NCBI GenBank assembly: GCA_963765375.1
Contig: CAVXVZ010000010.1
Span: forward strand, 186,001 to 250,000
Direction: 5' to 3'
Source: Roseiarcus sp963765375
GTDB lineage: Bacteria; Pseudomonadota; Alphaproteobacteria; Rhizobiales; Beijerinckiaceae
Length of the DNA stretch: 64,000 bases
Both the position numbers and the translations under genes were made by a program. Within the stretch, counting starts at the first letter, position 1; each line of letters opens with the position of its first letter. Under the pieces are notes generated by a model. It did not search any database and had not been told where the DNA came from. It saw only the letters and a list, made by a program, of their open reading frames with translations. Positions 52,025 through 60,969 of the stretch are shown here, piece after piece.

Positions 52025-52042
52025 GTAGGCTAGACAGCCTAC
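52025..52042. promoter_or_regulatory. Palindromic operator of the toxin-antitoxin operon
   Basis: GTAGGCT-AGAC-AGCCTAC is a perfect 7-bp inverted repeat 23 nt before the antitoxin start. An extra AGGCTAGA half-site lies just left of it, suggesting cooperative autorepression. Confidence 0.6.
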
Positions 52043-52081
52043 GCAAATCAACGAAGCGAGTCCAGAGTCGGTAGATGGCCC

Positions 52082-52954
52082 TCACCGCCCTCGCGCCCAG
52101 CGCCAGATCGCCCATTGGCGGCGCAATGGCGAGACCTCGCCCACGGGATCGAACGGGCGGGCGGCGTTGCGATCGAGCCGGTCGAGATCGAGGCGCAGGG
52201 GCCCGAGCGGAACGAAGGCGGGCAGGATCGCCGGGCTCGAGGCTTTGAGGCGCCGCTCCGCCTCGGCGAGCTCGTCGCGAGCGACGGCGCGCAGTTCGGC
52301 GCAGGCGGCAATGACGCCGGCGCTTGCCCGGCGGGCGGCGAAGTCGGCGGCGCTCGCGCCGTGGCGAGCGGCGACGTCGGCGGGAATGAGCGTCGGCGCC
52401 GATCCGGCCTTGAACGGCAATTGACCGAGCAGCCGGGTCAGCGCCAGCGCCATCCCGGCCGGCGCATGCGCATCGGCCCCATCGAGTTCGACGCCGCCGG
52501 CCGCGATCAGCGCCGCGAGTTTGAGCCGCGCGCCCTCGCTCTCATCGGCGAAGGCGCGAAAGGCGGCGAGGCTGAAGTCGTCCTGCGGCGCGATCTCCTG
52601 CAGGCGCGCGTCCAGCATCGTCTCGAGCCAGGCGCGGGGGAGCGCAAAGCCGTCGATCGCGGCGGAAAGCGCGAGCGCGACCGGGTTGCCGGCCGCTTCG
52701 TCCTGCCGCTCGCCGGCGATGGCGCCGCGCCACCACGCCAGCCGGATCGCCGCGAGATTGGGATCGCGCGCGCGCGCGAGCGCGTGACGGATCTCGTGGT
52801 CGAACGCCGCGAGCGCGTTAAGAGCGTGGCGCGCACTCGCCTCCGCATAGAGCGCGCCAAGCCACTGATCGCGGCTTTGGGCGCGCGCGAGCGCGGCGCA
52901 ATATTGGTTGGCCTCGCCGAGCGCGTCGTCGCCCCGCGGACGGTGGCCGCTCAC
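52082..52954 (-). CDS. Squalene/phytoene synthase-fold protein (NDUFAF6-like)
   Basis: A 290-aa protein of the trans-isoprenyl diphosphate synthase head-to-head fold (YCAALARAQSRDQWLGALYA, LAAFDHEIRHALARARDPNL, IRLAWWRGAI, LPRAWLETMLDARLQEIAPQ). The DxxxD diphosphate-binding motifs are degenerate (FDHEI), as in the non-catalytic complex I assembly factor NDUFAF6. It starts with GTG overlapping the stop of the Mth938 gene. Position after secDF and the Mth938/NDUFAF3-like gene supports the assembly-factor reading. Confidence 0.82.
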   Translation of the reverse strand: MSGHRPRGDDALGEANQYCAALARAQSRDQWLGALYAEASARHALNALAAFDHEIRHALARARDPNLAAIRLAWWRGAIAGERQDEAAGNPVALALSAAIDGFALPRAWLETMLDARLQEIAPQDDFSLAAFRAFADESEGARLKLAALIAAGGVELDGADAHAPAGMALALTRLLGQLPFKAGSAPTLIPADVAARHGASAADFAARRASAGVIAACAELRAVARDELAEAERRLKASSPAILPAFVPLGPLRLDLDRLDRNAARPFDPVGEVSPLRRQWAIWRWARGR

Positions 52955-53349
52955 GGCGCGGCGATCAGCGCCGCCGCGACGCGCCGGTTCTCCGATAGCA
53001 TGACGTTGTAGACCCGGAGCGCCGGGCCGGTCGCCATCGCTTCGAAGCGCAGACCCGCGCGTCGGAGAGCGTCCTTGAGCTGCGGCCCGACCGGCCCGGC
53101 CCGCGCGCCCGTCCCGACGATGAGAAGCTCGATCGATCCGGGCCGCTCGGCGCATTCGGCGATGAGCGGCGCGAGCGTGATCGGATCGAGATCATCGACG
53201 CTCGCGGCCTCGATCGCTCTCACCCCCTCGGGCGTCGCCAGGATCGAGCCGGCGTGAGACATGCCGGCGAAGGCGAAGGCGCCCTGCCCATACGCCGCGA
53301 TCGGGTGGCTGCCGGGCGCGAAGGCGGGCCGCGGAACCGTCCCGGTCAC
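52951..53349 (-). CDS. Mth938/DUF498 domain protein (NDUFAF3-like)
   Basis: A 132-aa protein with IAAYGQGAFAFAGMSHAGSI, IELLIVGTGARAGPVGPQLK and RFEAMATGPALRVYNVMLSE, followed by RRVAAALIA, the characteristic Mth938 pattern. Mitochondrial NDUFAF3 belongs to this family. It begins with GTG overlapping the secF stop and ends overlapping the start of the squalene-synthase-fold gene, so all are translationally coupled. Confidence 0.88.
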   Translation of the reverse strand: MTGTVPRPAFAPGSHPIAAYGQGAFAFAGMSHAGSILATPEGVRAIEAASVDDLDPITLAPLIAECAERPGSIELLIVGTGARAGPVGPQLKDALRRAGLRFEAMATGPALRVYNVMLSENRRVAAALIAAP

Positions 53350-54305
53350 GCCTTCTCCTTCGCCTTCACATCCGCGCCGGCGGCTTCCTTCTCCCGCATC
53401 CGGTCGAAGGTATCGGCCCGCACGCCCATGTAGATGAGCATCGGCGAGCAGATGAAGATCGACGAATAGGTGGCGACGAAGATGCCCCAGATCATCGCCG
53501 CCGAGAACGAGCGGATGACATGGCCGCCGAGGAAGAACAGCGCCAGCAGGGCGAGAAAGACGGTCGTCGCGGTCATGATGGTGCGCGGCAGCACGGCGTT
53601 GACCGACATGTCGATGATCTCGGCGGTCGACAGGCGCTTGTACTTGCGCATCACCTCGCGAATGCGGTCGAGCACGACGACGGTCTCGTTGAGCGAATAG
53701 CCGACGATGGTGAGGATCGCCGCGATCGACGTCTGGTTGAACTCGAGCTGGGTGACGCAGAAGAATCCGACCGTCAGCAGGAGGTCGTGCATCGTGCCGA
53801 TGATCGCCCCGACCGCGAACTGCCACTCGAACCGGAACCACAGATACGTCAGGACCGCGATGATGGCGACGACGACGCCGAGCGTGCCGCGCTGGACGAG
53901 CTCGGCGGAAATGGTCGGGCCGACCGAATCGACGCTGCGGAACTCGTAGTCGGCGCCGAAGGCGTCCTTGAGTTTGGCGATCGCGGTCTGCTGCCCAGCG
54001 TCGCCGCCGGGCTGCACGCCGAGCCGCAACAGCACATCCGATTCGGCGCCGATCCGCTGCAGTTCGACCGGCCCGACGCCGAGGCCCTCGGCCTTGGCGC
54101 GCATATCGGCGATATTGGCCTCGCCGCTCTTGGCGCGCATGTCCACCTGGGTGCCGCCGGCGAAGTCGATGCCGAAATTCATGCCCACGAACACGAACAT
54201 CAGCACCGAGAAGATCGATAGCGCCGCCGACAGCGGATAGCTCACGCGCCGGAAGCGCATGAAGCCGAACTTGGTGTTCTCGGGCGCGAGCCGAAGCAGT
54301 TTCAT
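53346..54305 (-). CDS. secF: Protein translocase subunit SecF
   Basis: A 319-aa membrane protein with six helices. Motifs: FGIDFAGGTQVDMRAKSGEA in the first periplasmic domain, VVAIIAVLTYLWFRFEWQFA, ILTIVGYSLNETVVVLDRIR and RTIMTATTVFLALLALFFLG. With SecD and YajC it drives late steps of Sec export. The gene is 49 nt after secD. It is intact. Confidence 0.96.
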   Translation of the reverse strand: MKLLRLAPENTKFGFMRFRRVSYPLSAALSIFSVLMFVFVGMNFGIDFAGGTQVDMRAKSGEANIADMRAKAEGLGVGPVELQRIGAESDVLLRLGVQPGGDAGQQTAIAKLKDAFGADYEFRSVDSVGPTISAELVQRGTLGVVVAIIAVLTYLWFRFEWQFAVGAIIGTMHDLLLTVGFFCVTQLEFNQTSIAAILTIVGYSLNETVVVLDRIREVMRKYKRLSTAEIIDMSVNAVLPRTIMTATTVFLALLALFFLGGHVIRSFSAAMIWGIFVATYSSIFICSPMLIYMGVRADTFDRMREKEAAGADVKAKEKA

Positions 54306-54354
54306 GCCGCAAGATCCGGTTTCAGCGTCGGAGCGCCCATATCGGCAGCCTCGG

Positions 54355-55944
54355 TCATATTGGAAGGGTCTTGGGCCGCGATCGGTGATACCAGAGCGCG
54401 ATCATCATCCGAGTCATGGTGACCGCGGTGATCACCGAGGTCAGGATGCCGAGGCCGAGCGAGACGGCGAAGCCGCGCACCGCGCCGGACCCGAACAGAT
54501 AGAGAATCAGCGCCGCCACGAACATCGTGACGTTCGAGTCGATGATCGTCGCGAAAGCGCGCCGGAAGCCGGCGTCGAGGGCGGATATCACCGAGCGGCC
54601 GAGATGCGCCTCCTCGCGGATGCGCTCATAGATGAGGACGTTCGAGTCGACCGCCATGCCGATGGTGAAGACGATGCCGGCGATGCCGGGCAAGGTGAGC
54701 GTCGCGCCGAGGAGCGCCATGGAGGCGAAGATGAGGAGGATATGCACCGCGAGCGCGAGATCGGCGAACACGCCGAACACGCCATAGGTCGCGATCATGT
54801 AGATGACGACGAGCGTCGCCCCGACATAGGCCGCGCGCTTGCCGGCGTCGATCGAATCCTGGCCGAGGCCGGGGCCGACTGTGCGCTCCTCGATTACCGT
54901 GAGCTTGGCGGGCAGCGCGCCCGCGCGCAGGAGAATCGCCAGGCTCGAGGCCTCGTCGAGGGTGAAGTTGCCGGTGATCTGGCCGGTGCCGCCGGTGATC
55001 GGCGACCGGATGACCGGGGCCGAAATGACCTTGCCGTCGAGCACGATGGCGAACGGCCGGCCGACGTTCTCCGACGTCACCTGGCCGAATTTCTGGCCGC
55101 CGCGCAGGTTGAAGCGGAAAGTGACGTCCGGCTCGCCGGTCTGCTGGTCGAAGCTCTGCTGGGCGTCGACCAAATCCTCGCCGTCGACCATGACCCGCTT
55201 CTGGACCTGGACCGATCCGCCGCCCTTCTGCATCGGCAGCGTCTCGACCTCGTTCGGGGATTCGCCGGGATCGGCGACCAGACGGAACTCGAGCTTGGCG
55301 GTCTGGCCGATCATGTTCTTGAGCGTCGTCGTGTCCTGGCTGCCGGGCGCCTCGATCAGCACCCGGTTCGGGCCCTGCTGCTGGATGACGGTCTCCTTGG
55401 TGCCCATCGCATTGATGCGGCGGTTGAGCACCTCGATCGATTGCCCGACCGCATGACGCACCTTGTCGGCGGTCGCCGCATCGGTCAGCGCCAACCGCAC
55501 GCCGTCGCCGGTCTCGGTCACATCGAGCGTACGGCCGTTTCCGCCCGCCAGCGGGCCGCCGATCGGCGTGCTCAAGGACTGCAGAACGTCCAGCGCCTTG
55601 GCGCGCTCGGCCGGGTCGGCGATGCGGACCATAACGCCGCGCGGCTCAACCGCTATGCCGCCGGAGATGGCGATCTTGCCGTCGCGCAACTTCTGCCGCA
55701 CGTCGTCGCGCAGCGCTTCGACCTGGCTCTTGGTGACGGACGCGGTGTCGACCTCCATCAGGAGATAGGCGCCGCCCTGAAGATCGAGGCCGAGCACGAT
55801 CTGGCGCATCGGAATGAAGCTCGGCAGCCGGGCGGCGAGCGCGTCGACCGCCTGAGCCGGCATGAAGCTCGGCAGGACGATGAGGACCGCGGCCGCGACG
55901 AGCGCCAGGACGGAGGCCAATTTCCAGGTAGCGAAACGCAGCAT
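54355..55944 (-). CDS. secD: Protein translocase subunit SecD
   Basis: A 529-aa partner of SecF. The first TM and P1 region contain VLGLDLQGGAYLLMEVDTAS and RINAMGTKETVIQQQGPNRV, followed by LIEAPGSQD. Five C-terminal helices carry TVGPGLGQDSIDAGKRAAYV, AGIVFTIGMAVDSNVLIYER and FATIIDSNVTMFVAALILYL. Length and domain order are normal. Confidence 0.96.
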   Translation of the reverse strand: MLRFATWKLASVLALVAAAVLIVLPSFMPAQAVDALAARLPSFIPMRQIVLGLDLQGGAYLLMEVDTASVTKSQVEALRDDVRQKLRDGKIAISGGIAVEPRGVMVRIADPAERAKALDVLQSLSTPIGGPLAGGNGRTLDVTETGDGVRLALTDAATADKVRHAVGQSIEVLNRRINAMGTKETVIQQQGPNRVLIEAPGSQDTTTLKNMIGQTAKLEFRLVADPGESPNEVETLPMQKGGGSVQVQKRVMVDGEDLVDAQQSFDQQTGEPDVTFRFNLRGGQKFGQVTSENVGRPFAIVLDGKVISAPVIRSPITGGTGQITGNFTLDEASSLAILLRAGALPAKLTVIEERTVGPGLGQDSIDAGKRAAYVGATLVVIYMIATYGVFGVFADLALAVHILLIFASMALLGATLTLPGIAGIVFTIGMAVDSNVLIYERIREEAHLGRSVISALDAGFRRAFATIIDSNVTMFVAALILYLFGSGAVRGFAVSLGLGILTSVITAVTMTRMMIALWYHRSRPKTLPI

Positions 55945-56002
55945 CAGGCTTTCTATCCAGCAAGGGACTTGACTGCCCCATGAACGGGCCGCCGCGCCGC
56001 CG

Positions 56003-56386
56003 TCAAGAGTTCGGCGCGTCCTTCTTGGCCGGCGACTTGGCGGGCGGCGCCGGGTCCTTGACCGGTTCGCCCCTGGCGCGCACCTCGGCGATGCCGGAGC
56101 GAGCTAAGCGCACGCGCACGTTCGGCGCGATCTCGAACTCGACCTCGTTGTCGTCGACCGCTTTGGTGACCTTGCCGATCAGCCCGCCGGTGGTGACGAC
56201 GACGTCGCCGCGCCGGGCCGCCTGCACCATCTCGCGCTGTTCCTTGGCGCGGCGCTGCTGCGGCCGCCAGAGGACGAAATAGACGATCGCGATCATCGCG
56301 ACGATCGGCACAAGCTGGACCAGCGTGTCGCTCGCCCCGAACAGGTTGGAGCCGGCGGCTTGCGCGTAGGCGGCGGTGATCAGCAC
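56003..56386 (-). CDS. yajC: Preprotein translocase accessory subunit YajC
   Basis: A 127-aa protein with one transmembrane helix (VQLVPIVAMIAIVYFVLWRP) followed by QQRRAKEQREMVQAARRGD and VVTTGGLIGKVTKAVDDNE, the YajC core, and a Lys/Pro/Ala-rich tail. It probably starts with GTG 56386 and leads yajC-secD-secF. Confidence 0.93.
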   Translation of the reverse strand: MLITAAYAQAAGSNLFGASDTLVQLVPIVAMIAIVYFVLWRPQQRRAKEQREMVQAARRGDVVVTTGGLIGKVTKAVDDNEVEFEIAPNVRVRLARSGIAEVRARGEPVKDPAPPAKSPAKKDAPNS

Positions 56387-56605
56387 GGTGGCGGTGGCTC
56401 CGGCGACGCGAAAGCCGCGCCGTTCAACAAGGCGTCATCTTAAAGGGCGAGGCTTATATAGCCGGGGGCCCCGCGAAAGCAACGCCGCCGCCAGGGACGA
56501 GCCGATCTTGGGCGTGCGCGGCCCCGCGGCGAGCGCTTTGCCTGCGCGGGCGCCGTCGCTATAACCGCCTCCCGCCGATTCGGGCGCGGCATGGGAGGGA
56601 CGGGC

Positions 56606-57316
56606 ATGAATAAGCAGGCGGCTGAATTTATCGGCACTTTCGCCCTGGTGTTCTTCGGTTGCGGGGCGGCGGTGGTGGGCGGCATGGGATCGGGGCCGAC
56701 GGCGGTCAATCTTCTGGGGATCGCGAGCGCGTTCGGCTTCGCCATCGTCGCCATGGCCTATGGCATCGGGCCGATCTCCGGCTGCCACGTCAATCCGGCG
56801 GTGAGCTTCGGCGTCTATGTCGCCGGGCGGATGAGCGTCGCCGACATGGTCAGCTACTGGGTCGCCCAGATTCTGGGGGCGATCGTCGCCGCGGTGGTGC
56901 TCTATCTCATCCTTTCCGGCAAGGCGCAGGGGTGGACCGGGGGACTCGGCCAGAACGGCTGGGGCACAGGCTATCTCGGCGAATACAATGTCGTCTCGGC
57001 CTTCGTCTTCGAAGTGGTCGCGACGTTCCTGTTCCTGGTCTGCATTCTCGGCGTGACCCACCCGTTCGCGCCGACCGGTTTCGCCGGGCTCGCCATCGGG
57101 CTCACGCTGGTGGTCATCCATCTGGTCGGCATCAACATCACCGGCACCTCCGTCAATCCGGCCCGCTCGATCGGCCCGGCGCTGGTCGGGCTCGGGTCGA
57201 ACCCCGGGGCGGTCGCGCAGCTCTGGCTGTTCATCATCGCGCCCCTGATCGGCGCCGGCGCCGCGGGTCTGCTCTATCGCACCGGCGCCCTTCTGGACGC
57301 GCCGAAGAAGGCCTGA
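56606..57316 (+). CDS. aqpZ: Aquaporin Z-type water channel
   Basis: A 236-aa MIP-family channel with six helices and two NPA boxes (SGCHVNPAVSFGVY and ITGTSVNPARSIGPALVG). The selectivity-filter residues are visible: His in VVIHLVGINITG and Arg after the second NPA, the water-selective pattern. ATG 56606 is preferred over 56591 because GGGAGGGA lies 7 nt upstream. Confidence 0.94.
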   Translation: MNKQAAEFIGTFALVFFGCGAAVVGGMGSGPTAVNLLGIASAFGFAIVAMAYGIGPISGCHVNPAVSFGVYVAGRMSVADMVSYWVAQILGAIVAAVVLYLILSGKAQGWTGGLGQNGWGTGYLGEYNVVSAFVFEVVATFLFLVCILGVTHPFAPTGFAGLAIGLTLVVIHLVGINITGTSVNPARSIGPALVGLGSNPGAVAQLWLFIIAPLIGAGAAGLLYRTGALLDAPKKA

Positions 57317-57369
57317 GCGGACCGCCGCACGGTCTTGCCAGCGCGGGCTCGGCGGGCGAAAAGCCCGCC

Positions 57370-59221
57370 ATGCTCCACATCAGCGCCCTGACCTACCGGC
57401 TCGGCGAGCGGCTCCTGATCGACAACGCCTCAGCGGCGCTGCCTTCAGGAGCGCACGTCGGGCTCGTGGGGCGCAACGGCGCCGGCAAGACCACGCTCTT
57501 CCGCCTCATCCGCGGCGATCTTTCGCCCGAGGGCGGCGCAGTCATCGTGCCCAAGGGCTTGCGCGTCGCGAGCGTCGAGCAGGAGGCGCCGGGGGGATCG
57601 GAAAGCCTCATCGAATTCGTGCTCGCGGCCGACGGGGAGCGCGCCGCGCTCATCGCCGAAGCGGAGATCGCGACCGACCCGGAGCGCATCGCCGAAATCC
57701 AGACCCGCCTCATCGACATCGGCGCCCATACCGCGCCGGCGCGGGCGGCGCGCATCCTCAACGGGCTCGGCTTCGACGAGGCGGGGCAGGGCCGGGCGCT
57801 CGCCGAATATTCCGGCGGCTGGCGGATGCGGGTCGCGCTCGCCGCGGTGCTGTTCTCCGGGCCCGACCTCCTCATGCTCGACGAACCGACCAACTATCTC
57901 GACCTTGAAGGGGTGCTGTGGCTCACCCAGTATTTGAAGAGCTGCCCGGCGACGATCGTCGTCATCAGTCATGACCGCGACCTGCTCGACGACGTCGCCG
58001 ATCAGATTCTCCATCTCGAGCGCGGCAAGCTGACCTTGTGGACCGGCGGCTATTCGAGCTTCGAGCGCCAGCGCCGCGAGAGCCAAGTTCTCGCCGGCAA
58101 GGCGATCAAGAAGCAGGAGGAGCGGCGCGCCCATCTGCAGGCCTTCGTCGACCGCTTTCGCGCCAAGGCGTCGAAAGCGACGCAGGCCCAGTCGCGACTC
58201 AAGATGCTGGCCAGGATGGAGCCGATCGCGGCGATCGTCGACGACACCGTGCAGCCGTTCAAGTGGCCGCCGGTCGCCAAGCGCCTGAGCCCGCCGATCG
58301 TGACGATGGAGAAGGTGAGCGCGGGATATGACGGGCGCGCGGTGCTGGCGCGCATCGACCTCACGCTCGCCGACGACGACCGCATCGGCCTCCTCGGCTC
58401 GAACGGCAACGGCAAATCGACCTTCGCCAAGCTGATCGCGGGGCGGCTCCAGCCGATGTCGGGCAAGATGATGCGCGCGAGCAAGCTTCAGGTCGGTTAT
58501 TTCGCCCAGCACCAGATTGACGAGCTCGAGCCCGGCTTGAGCGTCTACGACCATGTCGCAGAGCGGATGCGCGGCGAGAGCGAATTCGAAGATTCGCGGC
58601 CGCGCGGCGATGATTGGCTTCTCCGGCGCCCGCGCCGCGACCAGGATCGAGGCTCTCTCGGGCGGCGAGAAGGCGCGCCTGATGATGGGGCTCGCCGCGT
58701 TCGACGGACCGCAGCTCCTCATCCTCGACGAGCCGACCAACCACCTTGACATCGACAGCCGCGGCGAATTGATCGAGGCGATCAACGAGTATGAAGGCGC
58801 CTGCATCCTCGTCTCGCACGACCGGCGGCTGCTCGAAACCTGCGTCGACCGGCTGTGGCTGACCGCGAACGGAACGGTGAAGCCGTTCGATGGCGACCTC
58901 GCCGACTACGGCCGCTTCGTTCTCGGCCCCGACGCCCGGCCGGCCGAGGCGCCCAAGCGCGAGCCCGCGCCTGCCCAGGCGATAAGACCCAAGCGCGAGC
59001 CGGCGCCGCTGAAGCGCGAGCTTCAGGCGCTCGAAGACAAGATGAACCGCTTCCACGATCTCTTGCGCCGGGTCGACGATGCGCTGGCTCAGGCGAGCGC
59101 GGGCGGCGGCGACGCGGTCAAAATCGCCGATCTGGCGGAGAAGCGGGTCGAGCTCGAGCGCGCCTTGACCGCAAGCGAGGCGGTCTGGTTCGAATTGTCG
59201 GCCGAGGCGGAGGGAACATGA
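57370..59221 (+). pseudogene. ABC-F family ATPase, interrupted by a single-base insertion
   Basis: Frame 1 gives two-thirds of an ABC-F translation factor: GLVGRNGAGKTTLFRLIRGD, YSGGWRMRVALAAVLFSGPD, LLMLDEPTNYLDL, a linker with Arg/Lys-rich helices, and GLLGSNGNGKSTFAKLIAGR up to DHVAERMRGESE. It then loses frame near 58582-58587 and ends at a false stop. The next frame continues with SKIRGRAAMIGFSG, EALSGGEKARLMMGLAAFDG, LLILDEPTNHLDID and a Lys/Glu-rich C-terminal coiled coil to 59221. Deleting one T in GAATTC restores a continuous protein of about 617 aa. Either a recent pseudogene or a sequencing error. Confidence 0.88.
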
Positions 59222-59901
59222 GCGGAACGGCGTTGAACCGACTGGCCATGGCGGCCGCAGTTCTGCTGCCGGCGACGGGCGCGCTCGCGGCGGAGGCCGC
59301 GCCCTGGCCGGCGAGCTTCGTCGGGAGGCTCGAGGCGCTGGCGCTGATCGAGAGCCTCAACGCCGATCTCCTCGCCCATGACAGCGCGACCCTGACGCTC
59401 GAGCGCTGGTGCGCCGATCATCGCCTCGCCGATCCGGCGCTGATCGTCGCCGAGCGCGTCCGGGACACGGACAAGCCCGCGACCGCGGAAGTGCGCGCCG
59501 CGCTCGAGGTCAAGCCGGACGAGCCGCTCGGCTACCGGCGGGTCAGGCTCAAATGCGGCGAGAAAGTGCTGTCGGAGGCCGACAACTGGTACGTGCCGGC
59601 GCGGCTGACGCCCGAAATGAATCACCTGCTGGAGACGACCGAGACGCCGTTCGGGAAGGCGGTCGCGGCGCTCCATTTCCGCCGCCACACGCTCTCCGCG
59701 GACTTGCTGTGGCGCCCGCTGCCGCAAGGCTGGGAGATGGGCGCGGCGGCGGCCGAGGCCGAGGGCGAAAAGGGCGCGCTCGCCGCGCCGGCCCATGTGC
59801 TCGAGCACCGCGCGGTGCTGTCGACGCCCGACGGCGAGCCGTTCAGCGAGGTGGTCGAGACCTACACCGGAGAGGTGCTGGCCTTCCCGCCGCCGAGATG
59901 A
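59218..59901 (+). CDS. Exported protein with chorismate-lyase-like domain
   Basis: A 227-aa protein with a signal peptide (MSGTALNRLAMAAAVLLPAT, likely cut near residue 24). The mature part matches the chorismate lyase/UTRA-like fold: YRRVRLKCGEKVLSEADNWY, VPARLTPEMNHLLETTETPF, FGKAVAALHFRRHTLSADLL and HRAVLSTPDGEPFSEVVETY. A periplasmic location is odd for a UbiC-type enzyme, so it may bind another aromatic ligand. The start overlaps the end of the ABC-F gene; a GC hairpin terminator follows. Confidence 0.7.
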   Translation: MSGTALNRLAMAAAVLLPATGALAAEAAPWPASFVGRLEALALIESLNADLLAHDSATLTLERWCADHRLADPALIVAERVRDTDKPATAEVRAALEVKPDEPLGYRRVRLKCGEKVLSEADNWYVPARLTPEMNHLLETTETPFGKAVAALHFRRHTLSADLLWRPLPQGWEMGAAAAEAEGEKGALAAPAHVLEHRAVLSTPDGEPFSEVVETYTGEVLAFPPPR

Positions 59902-59916
59902 GCGCGTCTGCGAGGG

Positions 59917-59941
59917 GGGCTCGGCGCTGAACGCCGAGCCC
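59917..59941 (+). terminator. Rho-independent-like hairpin
   Basis: GGGCTCGGCG and CGCCGAGCCC form a perfect 10-bp stem around CTGAA, then TTCG. It lies 15 nt after the chorismate-lyase-like gene. The T-tract is short. Confidence 0.55.
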
Positions 59942-60014
59942 TTCGACCGAACTTCCCTCATCCGCCTGAAGCGCGTACCCATGAGCCGGCCGTCGAGTCA
60001 GAAAGGAAGCGCCC

Positions 60015-60884
60015 ATGTTCGTCAATGGCCTGTTCGCGGGCAAGAAAATCCTCGTCACCGGCGGCGGCACCGGGCTCGGCAAGGCGATGGCTGAGAGGTT
60101 TCTCGGCCTCGGGGCTGAGATCGCGATCTGCGGCCGGCGCAAGAGCGTCTGCGACGCGACCGCCGCCGAACTCATGAAGGCGCATGGCGGGCGCGTGGCG
60201 AGCTACGGCGTCGACATTCGCGACGCCGCCGCGGTCGAGGCGATGGTCGAGGAGATCTTCCGCGAGGGCGCGCTCACCGGCCTCGTCAACAACGCGGCCG
60301 GCAATTTCATCTCCCGCACCGAGGATCTGTCGCCGCGCGGGTTCGACGCGATCGCCAATATTGTCATGCACGGCACCTTCTACGTCACCCAGGCGGTCGG
60401 AAAGCGATGGATCGCCAGCAAGCACAAGGGCGCCGTGGTCTCGATCGCGGTCACCTGGGTGCGCAACGGCGGCCCGTTTGTCGTGCCCTCGGCGATGAGC
60501 AAGGCGGCGATCCAGGCGATGACCATGTCGCTCGCCCAGGAATGGGGCCGCTACGGCATCCGCCTCAACGCGATCGCGCCGGGCGAAATCCCGACCGAAG
60601 GGATGAGCAAGCGCCTCATGCCCGGCGCCGAACCCGGCGCGTCGGCCGCCCGCAATCCGATGGGGCGGGTCGGCCGGATGGAGGAACTGCAGAATCTCGC
60701 GGCCTTCCTGATGTCCGACGGCTGCGAGTGGCTAAGCGGCGAAACGATCGCGATGGACGGCGCGGAGGCGCTCGCTACCGGCGGCAACTTCTACGAGCTG
60801 CGCCGCTGGGGCGACGGCGAATGGAAGGCCGCGCGGGAGGCGATCCAGGCGCTCAACGCGCGCGACAAGGCCGAGCGCGGGTGA
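60015..60884 (+). CDS. SDR oxidoreductase, 2,4-dienoyl-CoA reductase-like
   Basis: A 289-aa SDR with TGGGTGLGKAMAERFLGLGA, ICGRRKSVCDATAAEL and LVNNAAGNFISRTEDLSPRG. The usual Tyr of YxxxK is Ser in VVPSAMSKAAIQAMTMSLA, the hallmark of the DECR1-type 2,4-dienoyl-CoA reductases, in which SxxxK replaces it. Also IAPGEIPTEGMSKRL and the long C-terminus. Good ribosome binding site GAAAGGAAG 7 nt upstream. A role in unsaturated fatty acid beta-oxidation is likely. Confidence 0.87.
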   Translation: MFVNGLFAGKKILVTGGGTGLGKAMAERFLGLGAEIAICGRRKSVCDATAAELMKAHGGRVASYGVDIRDAAAVEAMVEEIFREGALTGLVNNAAGNFISRTEDLSPRGFDAIANIVMHGTFYVTQAVGKRWIASKHKGAVVSIAVTWVRNGGPFVVPSAMSKAAIQAMTMSLAQEWGRYGIRLNAIAPGEIPTEGMSKRLMPGAEPGASAARNPMGRVGRMEELQNLAAFLMSDGCEWLSGETIAMDGAEALATGGNFYELRRWGDGEWKAAREAIQALNARDKAERG

Positions 60885-60969
60885 GGGGCGGTTCCATCGT
60901 TGCGCTCGCGGGCGACCTTCCGGACGCCCGCCGCATTGAGCCTTGGCTTTGGTTTCCGGCCGAGACCGC

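Noticed and set aside
54259..55983. A 574-codon plus-strand frame opposite secD
   Set aside because: Shadow of secD; composition dominated by Arg, Asp, Glu and His with no motif.
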